A stretch of DNA of 64,000 nucleotides from Hyperoplus lanceolatus (GCA_026929865.2 CM049417.1:16523501-16587500), one strand, 5' to 3'. Shown: positions 35,505 to 50,724, counted from the stretch's first letter. Numbers and translations: made by a program. Notes: generated by a model from the letters alone, not told the origin.

Positions 35505-36506
35505 ATATCTACATATACATATCCACTTTGTGGCAGCAGCACACATACATCTAGTGGAACATACTTTCTCATATGTTCTAGATGCTGTCAAATATGCTCA
35601 GAGCCCTCAGACACATAACTCACAAAAACATTGGCTCATGCAAACAGTGTGCTGTGTGGATATGTTCCCAATTATCTCCTGCATATTTCTCTGATTTTTA
35701 ACTCATGCCAGACTGGCATCTTTGCAAAGCGGAGACTTTTAAACAATTGCGGGATTGTGTATTTTGCTTGAGCGAATGATCTGCACAGCAGCGATTTTTT
35801 TTTCTCTCATTAGAATAGCAAAATATGTTGAACAGTATTTGCTCTGGCTCTATTTTTCCCTCATACCCCATTGTGTGTGTAACAGGATGTGATTCTGTTG
35901 ATGTGTGAGTGCAGGGAGGGCATCTCGTCAATTCTCTTTTTTTTTTCTCTCACCTGCTCTTCACGCAACAAAAACCTTGCAGTGGATCTGCACACCGTGC
36001 TGTGCAAACATGCCCTCAGGCATGTACCACACAAACTCACACACACATATCAAAATTTCAAAAGTAACAAATACACATTGGGTAGGAGATATCATTACTC
36101 GTAAAAAATGTAGAGCCCCCCAAAAATAACAAGTAGAAAAACATGAAGCTGGATAAATGGCACAGACACAGTAACGTTTGCCTCGGTGCATTAAAGACAA
36201 ACTCATCAACAGAAGACATTCTGCAGATAATGCTGCAGTGCTCGTGAAACACTTCCAGCCTTTCTGTGTGATGGAACATGCACACACAGAAACAGCAGGC
36301 TTAACAGCATGGTAGTAATGACTGTTTCTCATTGGACATCTGCGTGTGTGTTTGTTTGAGTCTTTGTGTGTGCACACGCACGTAATCTCTATCTTCCTGA
36401 TTCTTTGCCCCTTGGCCAAATTCAACCATAAGACCAGTATTATGGGCCAACAGGCTAGACCTTGTCCTCTTGGTGTGCTTAAGTATCCAGATCGATAAGT
36501 GTATTA

Positions 36507-36508
<2 letters not shown>
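35505..36508. other. Unique non-coding sequence
   Basis: No recognised gene. The overlapping minus-strand frame at 35961-36425 has no splice or codon support. Confidence 0.4.

Positions 36509-36539
<31 letters not shown>
36509..36539. repeat. (GT)n microsatellite
   Basis: About 15 GT units. Confidence 0.95.
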
Positions 36540-36540
<1 letters not shown>

Positions 36541-36841
36541 CAGGACAGATGTAGCTACACACGTGCAGAGAGAGGGATCTGGGTCAGTGAGTTTGTGGTT
36601 TCAGCTTCTCATAGTTGTTTCTGTAGCAGTAAATATGTCTGTACTGTTTTTTTAATGCCCATGTTTAATTTATTATTGTAACCATACTCGTTAGAGGAGT
36701 TATATTAGTCAACCTCTGTAATTGCTAGGATATTGTACATCGTTAGCAATTGTTCCGCTTATAGGTGTTAATGTGGGTAGATAGATTGTGTGGCCATAAC
36801 AGTAGCTCATCATGTATACAGTAGCATATCATTAATACAAA

Positions 36842-36879
36842 GTGCGTGCGTGCGTGCGTGCGTGCGTGCGTGTGTGTGT
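36842..36879. repeat. (GTGC)n(GT)n microsatellite
   Basis: About seven GTGC units grade into GT units, a CpG-containing variant of the common GT repeat. Confidence 0.92.
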
Positions 36880-38261
36880 CATGCTGGGTTAATGGTCATG
36901 TTTTCAGGTGCACGCCTAAGGTCAGAGCATATGTTCAGAATATGTACAGATTCAGAACATACTGTGTGTCAGAGTGAATAAACATAATGTTGCCCCGTGT
37001 GCAAATTTGACCCCAAGTGCTTAAACTCATCAGTGTTTTTCTTGTTGTTGTTTCAAACATCATTTTCTACCGAGTCTGCTTTTTGTTACTCCCTCCAAAG
37101 TAAATGCTCAGATCTAAGAACATGCTGACATAGCTAAAACAACAGCAAATCTGACAGGGCAAGACAATCGAGCCTGTTGTAAACAAGTAAACAGTTTAGC
37201 CAGGGAGGTAAATATATACATATATAGTGTTGTGAATGTTTGTCATAGAGAGAGCCAGAGCCATACTCTACAGAGATAGGTTGACCTTTAAAATAACTGG
37301 GTTTATAAGGCTTTACTCAGAGACTAATGCAAAACAATTATGATGAGTTTATGATTACATTTTCTCGTGAATGCCATGGTATCTTGATGAGGCGAATACA
37401 TTCACATACAGTCTTAAATACAATCCAAAATGTAATAAGCAGAAATGATCCTCCAATGTGTGATACATACTGTATATTTGTGTGTAACCATTCCTACTAC
37501 TTACGGGATACTGTTCATGATTAGAGATGGTGGTTGATGCTGCATGCATAGCAGCAAGAGTTATTATTTATTGTGGAGTGTGCTGTAGCATCTGGTTGAC
37601 TGAATGAACACAGGCAGCCTTCAGCAGGGATACAGACAGATAAAAGAAGGGAGATTTCAACCTCCTCCCTTCATGCTCAGGCTGCACACACTGGAGGTCA
37701 AGTAGCACATTTCTCAGCCTCCACCTCCCTCAAGGGCCTCTCTCTTTTTCCTCCACGCGCAATTTTTTTCTCCCTCTCTACCTTTTCCTCGGCAGGCCTT
37801 TTATGCCTTCTTTCTTCTCTATCAGATGCAGACAGCAGATATACTCAATGCCATGGCAAAGCTTTGCTACGCACACTGCCTATGGCTCAGTGACCGCTAT
37901 CTCTTCCTTCAGCCTGACTCACATGCATACTGTAGTAACGCAAAGCCTTTTCTCACACACAAAACAATCTGGTTTAGGGAGCACACAACGGGCAATAGTG
38001 GGCAATAATTCACCATCAAACACACACACCCAGCCCTACCTCTGTGTCCTCTTTGCCCTGTCTGAAATGTATTGTTTAGGTAAATGAGCCTGTGCACCCA
38101 GCGGGGGAATCAGCATGAATAAGAACCTGAATGCATTACCCCATTACTCTTCTTTCTCGCTCGCTCTTTCTCTCTGTGTGGCCTCTGCCTCGCTCAGCAC
38201 CCACAGACCTTGAGCTCCCAAATTGACATTGGAGACCTGGTTATTAATATGTGGGTAGTGG

Positions 38262-38265
<4 letters not shown>
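36880..38265. other. Unique non-coding sequence
   Basis: No recognised gene. Pyrimidine-rich at about 37660-37820. Confidence 0.4.
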
Positions 38266-38300
<35 letters not shown>

Positions 38301-38434
38301 TATGTGGTAGTTTTTTTGTGATTCTGTATGTGTGTCTGTGCATGTTATTGAGAGTGATAGAGGGCTCTTGTCATGTGCGTGCACTAGATGTTGTGTAATG
38401 TGTGTTGCAAGAAAGATGAAGATGTGTTGGTGAA

Positions 38435-38472
<38 letters not shown>
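38266..38472. repeat. Two (GT)n tracts with TG-rich spacer
   Basis: GT runs at 38267-38299 and 38437-38472 flank a diverged TG-rich spacer. The sequence may be one older, decayed tract. Confidence 0.9.
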
Positions 38473-38473
<1 letters not shown>

Positions 38474-38966
38474 CCCCCGCCCAATCAGCCAGCCAGACTC
38501 GGGTAGGCTCTCTAATTAGATAGACAGAGTGGAGCACATATACTCAGAACAGGAGGACAGATATAAAAGAAAGGTTGCCTTTCTCTATAGACCTGCTGAA
38601 AGCATTACACTGAGCACTTCATCTCTGACATTACAAAGTCTGTGATTGTGTCACTGCCGGTGCTCACATGCCCTTGTGTGCATCTCTGCATGTATTTTAC
38701 CCAAAGCTCACTTGTATCCTTCTCCTTTCAGTGGCTACCTGTTTTATGTGTATGAGTCTGTATATGTATATGTATATGTCTGTGTGTTGTGTGTGTCCGT
38801 CCATTCATCAGGTGTCTCCCAGCCAGTCTGATCCCCACAAAAAGCTGCTGCCACTGTTGGCATGGCGACGGCTGCAGTGCCGCGAGACACTGCTGCCATG
38901 GTTTCCAGGCACGCCAAGCAGGGGGGAGAGGACCAGTGCTGCATCACCATGTTCTCTTATTCCTTC

Positions 38967-38972
<6 letters not shown>

Positions 38973-39048
<76 letters not shown>

Positions 39049-39060
39049 TGTGTCTGTGTG
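38973..39060. repeat. (GT)n microsatellite
   Basis: About 37 GT units, ending in TCTG-type interruptions. Confidence 0.96.
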
Positions 39061-39236
39061 AGAGGGAACTCCCCTCCTTACAGCCCTTATTCTCTCTACA
39101 CATAATCTCACAGACCTCTTTGTTAGGATGTGCTCCGAAAGGTGTGTCTCATCTCTGGTGTACTGTGTATGTTTATGCGTTAGGATAGAGGTGCACATGT
39201 GTTTTTATTTTGTCAGGCCTCTGTTGCAAGGCATAC

Positions 39237-39272
39237 ATGTGTGTGTGTGTGTGTGTGTGTGTCTGTGTGTGT
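39237..39272. repeat. (GT)n microsatellite
   Basis: About 16 GT units with one TC interruption. Confidence 0.93.
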
Positions 39273-42200
<2,928 letters not shown>

Positions 42201-42300
42201 GATGAGCACTGTTTTGTTCTGTGTGTATCTAATTTTGGCTTTGTGGTCCTGAGGAGATTATCGAACAACTGCTTTTTAGTCTGAAGGAAAAGTCAGGACA
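42201..42300 (+). repeat. Diverged repeat, copy 1
   Basis: The segment from GATGAGCACTGTTTTGTT to the end aligns with 44300-44396 in the same orientation at roughly three quarters identity by eye. The family is unknown. Confidence 0.5.
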
Positions 42301-42651
42301 CAGTATAGTCTCGCAAAGCCAGACCAAACTACAGCAAGAACAGAGACAAATCGGACAGCAATTTGATGGAAACGTGTTTTTGTATTGTTTGTTTCCTTGC
42401 TATCGATCTTTCAATCAGCGTTTGAATTTTTGACAATACTGACTGACTCACGAAATATAAAATAAGCTAAATTTTAAGGCAGGTGAAATGGATTTTCCCA
42501 TTTAAAATCGTTGATGACCAATTCGATATTCAGTATTTTGTTATTTTCTTCCTCTTTTACTATCAACATTTATTTTGTTAAATTAAAAAAATCCTCATCC
42601 TTGCTGAACATTATATTACCCTCTCCATCTCCACTAACCAATTCTCTCTAA

Positions 42652-43619
42652 TGCCTCGTTTCCACCGAGTAGAGCGGGTCGGAGCGGAGCGGTTCGGTCC
42701 GGGTAGTTTGGCTTTTCATTTGCCAAAAGTCGGGTAGGGTACGGTTTAAGCGCACCTAACCGCTCTGAGCCGCTCCAAATCTCAGTACTCCTCCGTAGGG
42801 GTACTAGCCGCCTGAAAGGGTGCCTAATAGGCAGAGCTACACACTGCCGTCATTTGATTGGTTGAAAGAATAATTTCCGCCATGTGTAGTCATCTCGGCA
42901 AGAGTGAAGATAGTCTTGTGTTTTGGCGAAAATGTGAGCACAGCTCTGTTTATTGTGTGGTGTTTTTCCTCGTCAATAAATTAATCAGTTGGTTACACTG
43001 TGTCCCATAGTCACGTAGCGGCTGCAGCCAGCACTGTTCGCTCACTGTCTCTATGAGTTGCACCGAGCCGTCTCTGTGTGTTTACGCCATAGATAATAGT
43101 AAATACACGCTCACAACAACACGGGGGGAATACATAAAGAAGCGGCTGGTTTGAATCATTTCCGCCGTTTGTAGTCACCTCGGCTAGAGTGAAAAGAGTT
43201 TTGGCGAAAATGTGAGCGCGGCACTGTTTATTGTGTGGTGTTTTTCCTCATCATTAAATGAATCAGTTGGCTACACTGTGTCCCACTGCTACGATGTCAC
43301 GTAGCTGCCGCAGCCAGCGCTGTTCACTCACTGTCTCTTATCAGTTGCACCAAGCCGTCTCTGTGCTCACAACACGGGGAGAATAAATAAAGAAGCGGCT
43401 GGCCAAGCAAAAACAAGAGACCGCTGGCTTGACCACAGTTGTTCCACAGCCCGATAGTTTGACCCACATTCTGGCGGCGGCTATCGCAGTCCAGCCTAAA
43501 CCCCGCCCTACCAGTAAGGGTAGGGTCGGCGGTGAAAACAACACCGAGATTCTTAAAAGTGAGCTGTCCCGCTCTGAGCCGCTCCGATCCAACCCGCTCT
43601 ACTCGGTGGAAACGAGGCA
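42652..43619. mobile_element. PIF/Harbinger-type MITE with internal duplication
   Basis: The terminal inverted repeats begin TGCCTCGTTTCCACCGAGTA and match perfectly for 28 bp, with longer imperfect pairing of GC-rich subterminal sequence. They are flanked by TAA on each side (42649-42651 and 43620-43622), the 3-bp target typical of PIF/Harbinger. The interior holds two direct tandem copies of one segment (42872-43149 and 43157-43403). No transposase frame is present. The 968-bp unit is a non-autonomous element. The perfect termini suggest a recent insertion. Confidence 0.85.
42872..43403. repeat. Internal tandem duplication inside the Harbinger MITE
   Basis: Copy 1 (42872-43149) and copy 2 (43157-43403) share ATTTCCGCC, GTTTTGGCGAAAATGTGAGC, TTTATTGTGTGGTGTTTTTC and AAGAAGCGGCTGG in the same order. 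The copies have diverged and differ in length by about 30 bp, so the duplication predates or accompanied amplification of the family. Confidence 0.85.
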
Positions 43620-43624
43620 TAAGA

Positions 43625-44299
43625 CTCTGAGCTTTGGGCTATGACTGTGTCCCTCATGCTTTGGTGCTGCTTTAAGGATCTGTGTGGGATGCAGTTAGGA
43701 AATTGGGATGTCCGGCGAGGCTGAGCAAGGTGGCCCTTAAAGACGTCAGTAGATATGAATATAGGAAAGTGAAAATGCATTGGGGTAAAGTATACACTGA
43801 GGGAGGAAGGTAAAACTGATTGTTAAAATAATAATGAACTCAGAAATGGTGGAGAGCAGGAAGAAAAACTAGAAAGGTCCAAAAACAGATTCCCCTGAAA
43901 GAAGTTGTTAATGCACATTTGGAGGCTTGTTTGATGACATGCAGGCTGTAAGCCACGCAGCGTAAATTCATCTTTAAACATCCTCGTGTGACTTTCCATC
44001 ATTGCACTTTAATGAAATTTTAAAAATCCAAAGTCAATGGTGTGTGTAGGAACAAGAGGATGCGGGTGAACAGCTGTCATGCAGTCAGTCAACAGTTTGT
44101 TTGCGGTGACAGAAACACTAACACGATCCCTCCACTTCACATTTGTTGCCCATATCATCCGCCTTTCTCTCTTCCCATCAACATTCATTACAATGCTGGC
44201 CTATCAATGCTGGCAGGGAAATATGATTTTTTGAGAGCTGTACTAAAAAAAAATTATAATAAATGCATACAGCTGATTTCACTGATGTATAGTGGAGAA
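43625..44299. other. Unique non-coding sequence
   Basis: No recognised feature. Confidence 0.4.
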
Positions 44300-44396
44300 T
44301 ATGAGCACTGTTTTGTTTGGTGTGCATTTAGGTTTGGCTGTGTGGCGACCATGTCTTAACGGCTGCTATTTAAGACTGAAGAAAATGACAGGAGGC
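44300..44396 (+). repeat. Diverged repeat, copy 2
   Basis: Same-orientation relative of 42201-42300, sharing ATGAGCACTGTTTTGTT and later blocks. The two copies lie on either side of the Harbinger element. Confidence 0.5.
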
Positions 44397-46612
44397 ACAA
44401 AAACATCCACTCAAAATGCCAATTTCCTGCTTTGTTTGTTCTTCCAACAGTTAGGAGTGGGGCCATGCTAGGCTGATAACCATTTCATTGCAACTCTATC
44501 TATTCAGTATGTCATTGCGTTCTTGTTTAGCGGTTAACAGTTTTGTTTTTGTGTTCGGAGGAGGATTTGAATTTGCCTAAAACAAATGCCATATTTCCCT
44601 CACATTTCACCATTGTTTTTCGCTCCATTCGAAATTTGACTGGCACTCTTTTTACTACGTGGTCTTGTTGCTCTTCCTGTTGCAATGGCTAAATGGCACA
44701 CAACTGTAAAATTAGCACAAGCTGTTTATCTCCAGGGCCCTCAACTTCTTGTATTTATATAACTGTTGGATGGAAAAATACATTCATTCACATTTTCCTT
44801 TGCATACTTTCTGGAAATTCTGTCACACTTTACCTTCTCAACTTACTTGTATTGACCAGCAGCGGATTAGAGGCTAACTTGTTAGGCTGGCCATATCCAC
44901 TACATTGGATAACTCTAAAACTTTCCTCAAGCCTATGCAGATAGCCCTTTATGTGTTCATTTTAACAAGACTATGGGACAAGCAGGTGGTTCATTCAGCC
45001 GCTTGATGGTGTTTTGTGCCCCCAATAGCCTTCACATGGCTTGTTTGTGTCAATACTGTTAGTCACTAAAATAGATAGCATCAGGTAAAAGTTGTTGCAA
45101 CAAGCTACTTCTGTCAGTGTAAAGTATCTACACTGGATATTTAGATTGCATCTGTAATTAGCAATGACTTTTGAGCAGACCTAAAATAGCATTTGCATTA
45201 TGACTAAATCAGTTAACAACTGTGCTTTTTGTACATGCATTGTCAGGTTTAGTATTATTTTTAGGTCAGTTATGTGTTGCAGTCATTGCAGTAGTACTAA
45301 AAATACTTTATGTTCATAGTGTAATTGTATCAGATGTGCAAAATTGTCCTTAATGTTTCAGTCACCTTATTGCATGATGTTAGAAGTGCATAATAATTGG
45401 AAAGCTCTGCCACTGACTATTGTGCATGTGTTCAGTGCTTTCTGAAACAATTGTTGCTTCATTATAAGGTGTTGGGAAAAATACACGTGTGGAGTCATGG
45501 CCATGGCTGACCATTGATTTGGCTCGTCATTCACTCTGCTGGAGCAATCATGGGAGAGAGTATAGACTTGTTTAGCCAGGATTAGTCATCTGGTTGTAGG
45601 CCAGCAACAAAGCCTTTTAATTTTGTCTGGGGGAAACAAAAGAGAGAGATAGCATTATTCTATCCAACTATATGGATGCATCATTTCAACTGTGGCTTGT
45701 CTCACTTCTCATTAACAAGGCCTTGTCTGCGCAGTGGATGTATTCCGTTTAATGAATTCAGCCCGGGTGCTATTTTTACCCCTGTACACAGCTCTGAATA
45801 TGCACTGATTTCAAAGTATATCTTGTAGAATTATCACAGCCTTTATGAAACATTCCCGCTCCTTTTATGTGAAGGGGGCTGAGGCAATCAGCACATGAGA
45901 TTGAGTTCTTGTAGAGATGCAATATCATCAAATCAATCTGATGGATTCAATGAATTAAAAATACTCTGCTTTGCCTTTTCATGTCAAAAGTTACAGACTT
46001 GAAGACTTTAACAGATTTAAATAATATTTTATTTTATAGATTTCTAACAAGGTTTGTAATAGACTTATGTCTGCTCTGTCATGTCCCGAAACCCAAATCA
46101 CTGTCATTAAAGTGATTCTCAATTGGAAATGTGCCATTCCATTATTTGAAGCGGCTGGAGCCTCAGCTGAACATTGATCAGCAGTGGGTGTTGATCCATC
46201 TGTTTCATCATGGATTTTTAGCTCCTTTTAAGCAGTAAGTTCTGGTCTGGGATCAGTGTCAATGTAGTACGGTTTGGTTCAGAGCCAAGGTGTGAGAGGA
46301 TTAATGTTTGTGTTTCTATGTACGTGTTAATATTACCACTGGCACACACGATTCTCTGGAACCAGGGCTGGAACAAGATTACTGCTGACTCACCAGGGAG
46401 CTCTCTTGCTGTTTCGCTTTGTGCATTTGTGTGTGTTTTAATGTGAGATAGTGTGCAGGCCGTACTTGTTTGTTACAGGGTGATAAGAGTCTGTGTGTGT
46501 GTGTGTGCGCCTCCTGACCGGCGTGTTAGAGAAATCCTAATTCTGTCTTGCACCTTTACATGAACAACCTATTTTGCCCCTCGGAGACTTAAGCAATATC
46601 CAACACTGCCGC
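44397..46612. other. Unique non-coding sequence with conserved-element character
   Basis: No gene. The stretches at about 45720-45960 and 46080-46260 have compact, balanced composition with TTAATGAATT, TCATTAAAG and GATCAGCAG-type cores and no repeats. They would be reasonable places to look for conserved non-coding elements. Confidence 0.3.
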
Positions 46613-46627
46613 CCACACACACAGACA

Positions 46628-46678
<51 letters not shown>
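46613..46678. repeat. (CA)n microsatellite
   Basis: About 25 CA units after a short CAGA-interrupted start. Confidence 0.96.
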
Positions 46679-46681
<3 letters not shown>

Positions 46682-47084
46682 CACTTTACCAACTTTTGTA
46701 AAAGTTTAGAAAAACAATATTCTCTTTATTACTCACAGACACGTTCACATTGCATACACACACACAAACACAGACACAAAAAAATAGACAAGGCTGAATG
46801 CTAGCGTGGCACCAGTCTTAACATGTTGGGTCCTGTTAGGAGCCGTAATTATGTGCCAGCGAGAGAATTAGGAGTGTTAACCAAGCAGCAGTGCAAACAA
46901 CAACTGATTAAGACTGAAACAACACAGCCACTTAGTACCCCATTTTAGCTGTATACTGTGGTGTATGAGCTTGTTATTGTTATAGGCTGTACAATGCTAC
47001 CAGATCTTTTCCTATTTGTCCAAACATTAATGCTCACCTCTACATGCAAAATTAATCATTATTTCAGTGTTAATTTTAGCTTTC
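46679..47084. other. Unique non-coding sequence
   Basis: No recognised feature. Confidence 0.4.
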
Positions 47085-47243
47085 AGTTTACACTGAGTAG
47101 CACAGTTATGTACGGCACAATTTGGTACAGGATGGTAAACACTAGATCTGGCCTCTGGTTCCACTGCCAACAGTACTCTCACTTGGTAATAAGCCTTGTT
47201 TATGGGTAAGAGCAGTTGTACGACGCTGGCCGCATTGTTCATA

Positions 47244-47452
47244 GGTCCACCCTATGCAGCTATAACAGCTTCCACTCTTCTGGGAAGTCTTTCCACAAGG
47301 TTTAGGGGTGTGTATATGGGAATTTTTGACCATTCTTCAAGAAGCGCATTTGTGAGGTCACCCATTGATGTTGGACGAGGCTGGCTCTCAGTCTCTGCTC
47401 TAAATCATCCCATAGGTGTTCTATCGGGTTGAGCCCAGGACTCTGTGCAGGC
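47244..47452 (-). pseudogene. Tc1-like transposase C-terminal fragment, antisense
   Basis: The minus-strand reading includes SPGLNPIEHLWDDLEQRLRA, the Tc1-family region surrounding the last catalytic residue (usually SPDLNPIEHLW; the D is a G here). It continues with frame changes toward the normal C-terminus, which falls at about 47244. It stops abruptly at about 47452, where the oppositely oriented copy begins. No terminal inverted repeat remains on the outer side. Confidence 0.85.
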
Positions 47453-47966
47453 GTGGGTTTGGCGGTTGCCAGGAGAACGGTACTTGTCTGACTGCATTGT
47501 GCCAAGTGTAAAGTTTTTTATAACCCTATGTTATAGGGTTGTTTTTCAGGAGCTGGGCTTGGCCCCTTAGTTCCAGTGATAGGAACTCTGAACGCTTCAG
47601 GATACAAAGAGATGTTGGACAATTCCATGCTCCCAACTTTGTGGGAACAGTTTGGGGATGGCCCCTTCCTGTTCCAACATGACAGTGCACAAAGCAAGGT
47701 CCATAAAGACATGGATGAGAGAGTTTGGTGTGGATGAACTTGACTGGCCTTCAGAGTCCTGACCTCAACCCGATAGAACACCTTTGGGATGAATTAGAGC
47801 GGAGACTGAGAGCCAGGCCTTCTCGATCAACCTCAGTGTGTGACAAAATAAGCTTCTTGAAGAACGCTCAAAAATTCCCATAAACACACTCCTAAACCTT
47901 GTGGAAAGCCTTCCCAGAAGAGTTGAAGCTGTTATAGCCGCAAAGGGTGGACAGACGTCATATTAA
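47453..47966 (+). pseudogene. Tc1-like transposase middle and C-terminal part, decayed
   Basis: The plus-strand reading runs from the FGGCQEN-like region (TTTGGCGGTTGCCAGGAG) through FSGAGLGPLVP to a HDSAQ-like stretch, then NPIEH-region DNA, and ends with a TAA at 47964-47966. Several stop codons and frameshifts break it. It is joined head-to-head with the antisense fragment to its left, which comes from a related copy. Confidence 0.85.
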
Positions 47967-48050
47967 ACCCTATGGATTAAGAATGGGATGTCACTTAAAT
48001 TCATATGCGAGTCAAGGCAGGTGAGCCATTACTTATGGCAATATAGTGTA
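47967..48050 (+). mobile_element. Tc1-like element right terminus
   Basis: The non-coding end ..GTCAAGGCAGGTGAGCCATT..GCAATATAGTG, followed by TA at 48049-48050, matches the typical end of fish Tc1-like elements (CACTATATTGCC.. when reversed). The opposite terminus is missing. Confidence 0.8.
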
Positions 48051-48155
48051 GCTGCACCCTTTGGGACTGCTTAGTACCCCAACAAAAGGGTGACAACACA
48101 GTTCACTTATTTTGGTACCCTTTTCAAACTTTTGACAGTGGAAATGCAAATTGAT

Positions 48156-49361
48156 ACTAGCTTGTCCACCCATCCGGTTTAGCAAAAATGTTGAAGCTTT
48201 TTAGATCAGTTGGAGCTTTACTTGAATACAAACACACCTATGCCTAAACACACACTATCAAATATGCTCACACCCCTGGCACTGCAGGAGAATTTTGTCC
48301 CAGGACTGGACTACATCAATGTGCTCTGGCCTGGTTTTGGAGCTCTCTGATTACTCTTTGAGCAGGAACAGAAAGGAGGTGGATCTGCCTCTGACAAACC
48401 CATCATCTGCGCTGCATAGTTTGACAGCCGTGCTCCATCTTTGTGTGTGTGTCTGTGGACATGTCACATGTGACAGCACACACTGCTGTGTCTCATGAGC
48501 TGCATAAAGGAAGTTTAAATGACAAAACTGACATAGTGGTCCAGGAGGCTTACAAAATGATTGAAATATGTGAAAAAAAGTTTCATTTATCTGTCTGTTC
48601 CCCAATTCTGAAGTGCACACATAAACAGCTTGCATGGACCAGATCTGTCATGATAGTATAACGTTTAATGATAAAATAGTGTTTCAAAAATCAGTTTAAG
48701 TATTTAAAGCTCTGCTCGAATAAGACGCTTTATGCTGCAATGCAAGCTGGCTGTATGGTTGAATGGGTGCATGATTTGAAACCTGTCTTTGAAGTCCACC
48801 AAGGCAGGAACGGGTAATTGATGGATTTATGTTTCATGACATGCTTTACTGGCACTGTGCCCTTCTCAGTCACCCTGGCTCATCTCTGGTTTGTACTGCA
48901 AAATGTTAATCCTATTCATCCAAAGCTGACAGCCTTGGATAATTCACTCTTCTTCTTCTTCTTCTTCTTTTCTTTTTTTCGTTACTCTTGATTCTTTTTT
49001 GTTTGTAGGTTTCTATAGTCCTCTTGTCTTTTCTGATGTCTGTCTCCTTGTAAGATGTCACCCTTCTCTTGCTTTTCCTTCCTGTCTCTCCTCTTCTTAG
49101 CCCCCTGGTTAAGAAGGTGTGCACCCTGTTCTATCCGGCTGTGTAGCGGCTAGCAAAATTGTAGCGCTATGATTTTTGCCTGAATGCTCTTATCGTATTG
49201 CTCCACTATGCTGGAAAGAGGTCAACCTCTCTGTTCTGCATGAGATGGGGGTTTTAACACTTGCTATGGGACCTATAACCCTGATCGTCTCACATAGGAT
49301 TAATAAGGGTTATTCCCAAAACCTAAGGGAGCAAATTACCCATGCAAGGGAAATTAAGAAA
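48156..49361. other. Unique non-coding sequence
   Basis: No gene recognised. A TTC-rich tract lies at 48948-48980. Confidence 0.4.
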
Positions 49362-49394
49362 ACATATTATTATTATTATTATTATTATTATTTA
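49362..49394. repeat. (TTA)n microsatellite
   Basis: About 11 ATT/TTA trinucleotide units. Confidence 0.93.
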
Positions 49395-50367
49395 AAACTG
49401 TGGTTTATGGTGTGCATTCAAACTGATGAATGTCAGCCTTTAATAGGCGACCAACTCCTTTCTTCCATTCCAGCCTTTATTTTCTGTTGCAATTTGATCA
49501 AAAGCTGATCAAAAGTTGATCTAAATGGCAAAAGATTCACGTCTGTTGCTGTTTTGGGAGGATTTTATTCACATTTAAAGTAGAAAATAGTGTTATATTC
49601 CATGAAATCTATCATTTCCGGTACAACAAATAGGTTACCAGATGGAGAAGCAACAGCTCTATACCAATATACCTATATAAATACAGTATATGGCACAGTT
49701 ATATGTACTCAATCCCTGCTACTTTCATGTCCTTGTGAAAGTCCCCATCTTGGTCAATGTGAAACACCCTGAAAAGTCAGCTCTTCTTCCTCACTCAAAT
49801 ATCTCACTTGATTGCAAAGCCATTATGGAATGCATGATCAACTTTGTATCAGCTTTACATAGTTTAAACCGTCTGTGTTTGAAAATGACGTGGGTAAGGT
49901 TTTGGAGTGAAGTGTATTCCCAAATAACCTGTAACGAACCCAAATTCCAGCTTTTATCCTTGATCTTTTTCTTTTGGTCATAACCCAGATTGTGTAGCCA
50001 GAGGCGCCCCCCTCTTTCATCACAGCACTGCAGTACCCCATCGGTATCACTCCCACGTACTGGTCAAATATTGAGTCCTCGTCTTGAAGGTGCAGGCTGT
50101 CATTCCACTCAAATTTAGATGCAAGCTGTCCCACTTACTTGACAGTTATTGACAAATCTTGACAAATCCAGCAGGGACAAATCATCTACAAGGGGCAGAG
50201 ATGCATCGTTGAGGTCAGAAACTGGACACTCATTTGCTGTGCATTAAAATCACTAACAGGGTTGGTGCCAAAGCACATCCCCTGAGAATGTATTCCACCT
50301 ACTGCTGAGGACACAGCTTTCCCTCCAGTTACAAAAGGACAATTGGAGCCCATTCCCAGAAGAACCT
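49395..50367. other. Unique sequence; weak minus-strand open frame
   Basis: A minus-strand frame (50134 to 49838) begins MGQLASKFEW and reads plausibly for about 50 codons before turning basic and low quality. A donor-like ..tgg/gttatg follows near 49982. I do not recognise it, and the signals are too weak for a gene call. Confidence 0.25.
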
Positions 50368-50395
50368 ATGGTTCACCAACATTTTGGTGAACCAT
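50368..50395. repeat. Perfect 12-bp hairpin with 4-nt loop
   Basis: ATGGTTCACCAA, loop CATT, then TTGGTGAACCAT. A further GTTCACCAAA follows at 50397. Confidence 0.85.
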
Positions 50396-50654
50396 TGTTC
50401 ACCAAATGTTGTCTATAATCTATCAACGCTTTTGGAAAACAGTCCCATCATTCAGACTGCATGTCTCCTTTTCACAGACCAAGGAAATAAGGCTTCACAG
50501 GCAATTGGCTGGTGTCGAATGCAATGTGCATCTCTCTACTCATCTCTTACCTGACATCATATTATCATCGTTTGCCAGTCGGACTTTACTAAAGTCCTCC
50601 CTTGGCCCCTCTGCGTCTGCTTATCCTCCAGGCTCTGCTGAAAGTGCCCCGCCT

Positions 50655-50655
<1 letters not shown>

Positions 50656-50724
<69 letters not shown>
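50656..50724. repeat. (CA)n microsatellite
   Basis: About 34 CA units. Confidence 0.97.

Larger units (their letters stand above)
47085..48155. mobile_element. Possible older Harbinger-like element hosting the Tc1 insertion
   Basis: The left flank of the Tc1 composite (47085-47200) contains CAGTTTACACTGAGTAGCAC, TACGGCACAATTTGGTACAG and GGTTCCACTGCCAACAGTAC. The right flank (48095-48155) contains TTGGTACCCTTTTC and TTTTGACAGTGGAAATGC. These resemble the two halves of fish elements built on GTTTCCACTG and GGTACGG motifs. No clean termini or target duplication can be fixed, so this is tentative. Confidence 0.35.

Noticed and set aside
49838..50134. Minus-strand frame starting MGQLASKFEW
   Set aside because: It reads plausibly at first but has no good acceptor or donor, decays into basic low-quality sequence, and matches no family I recognise.
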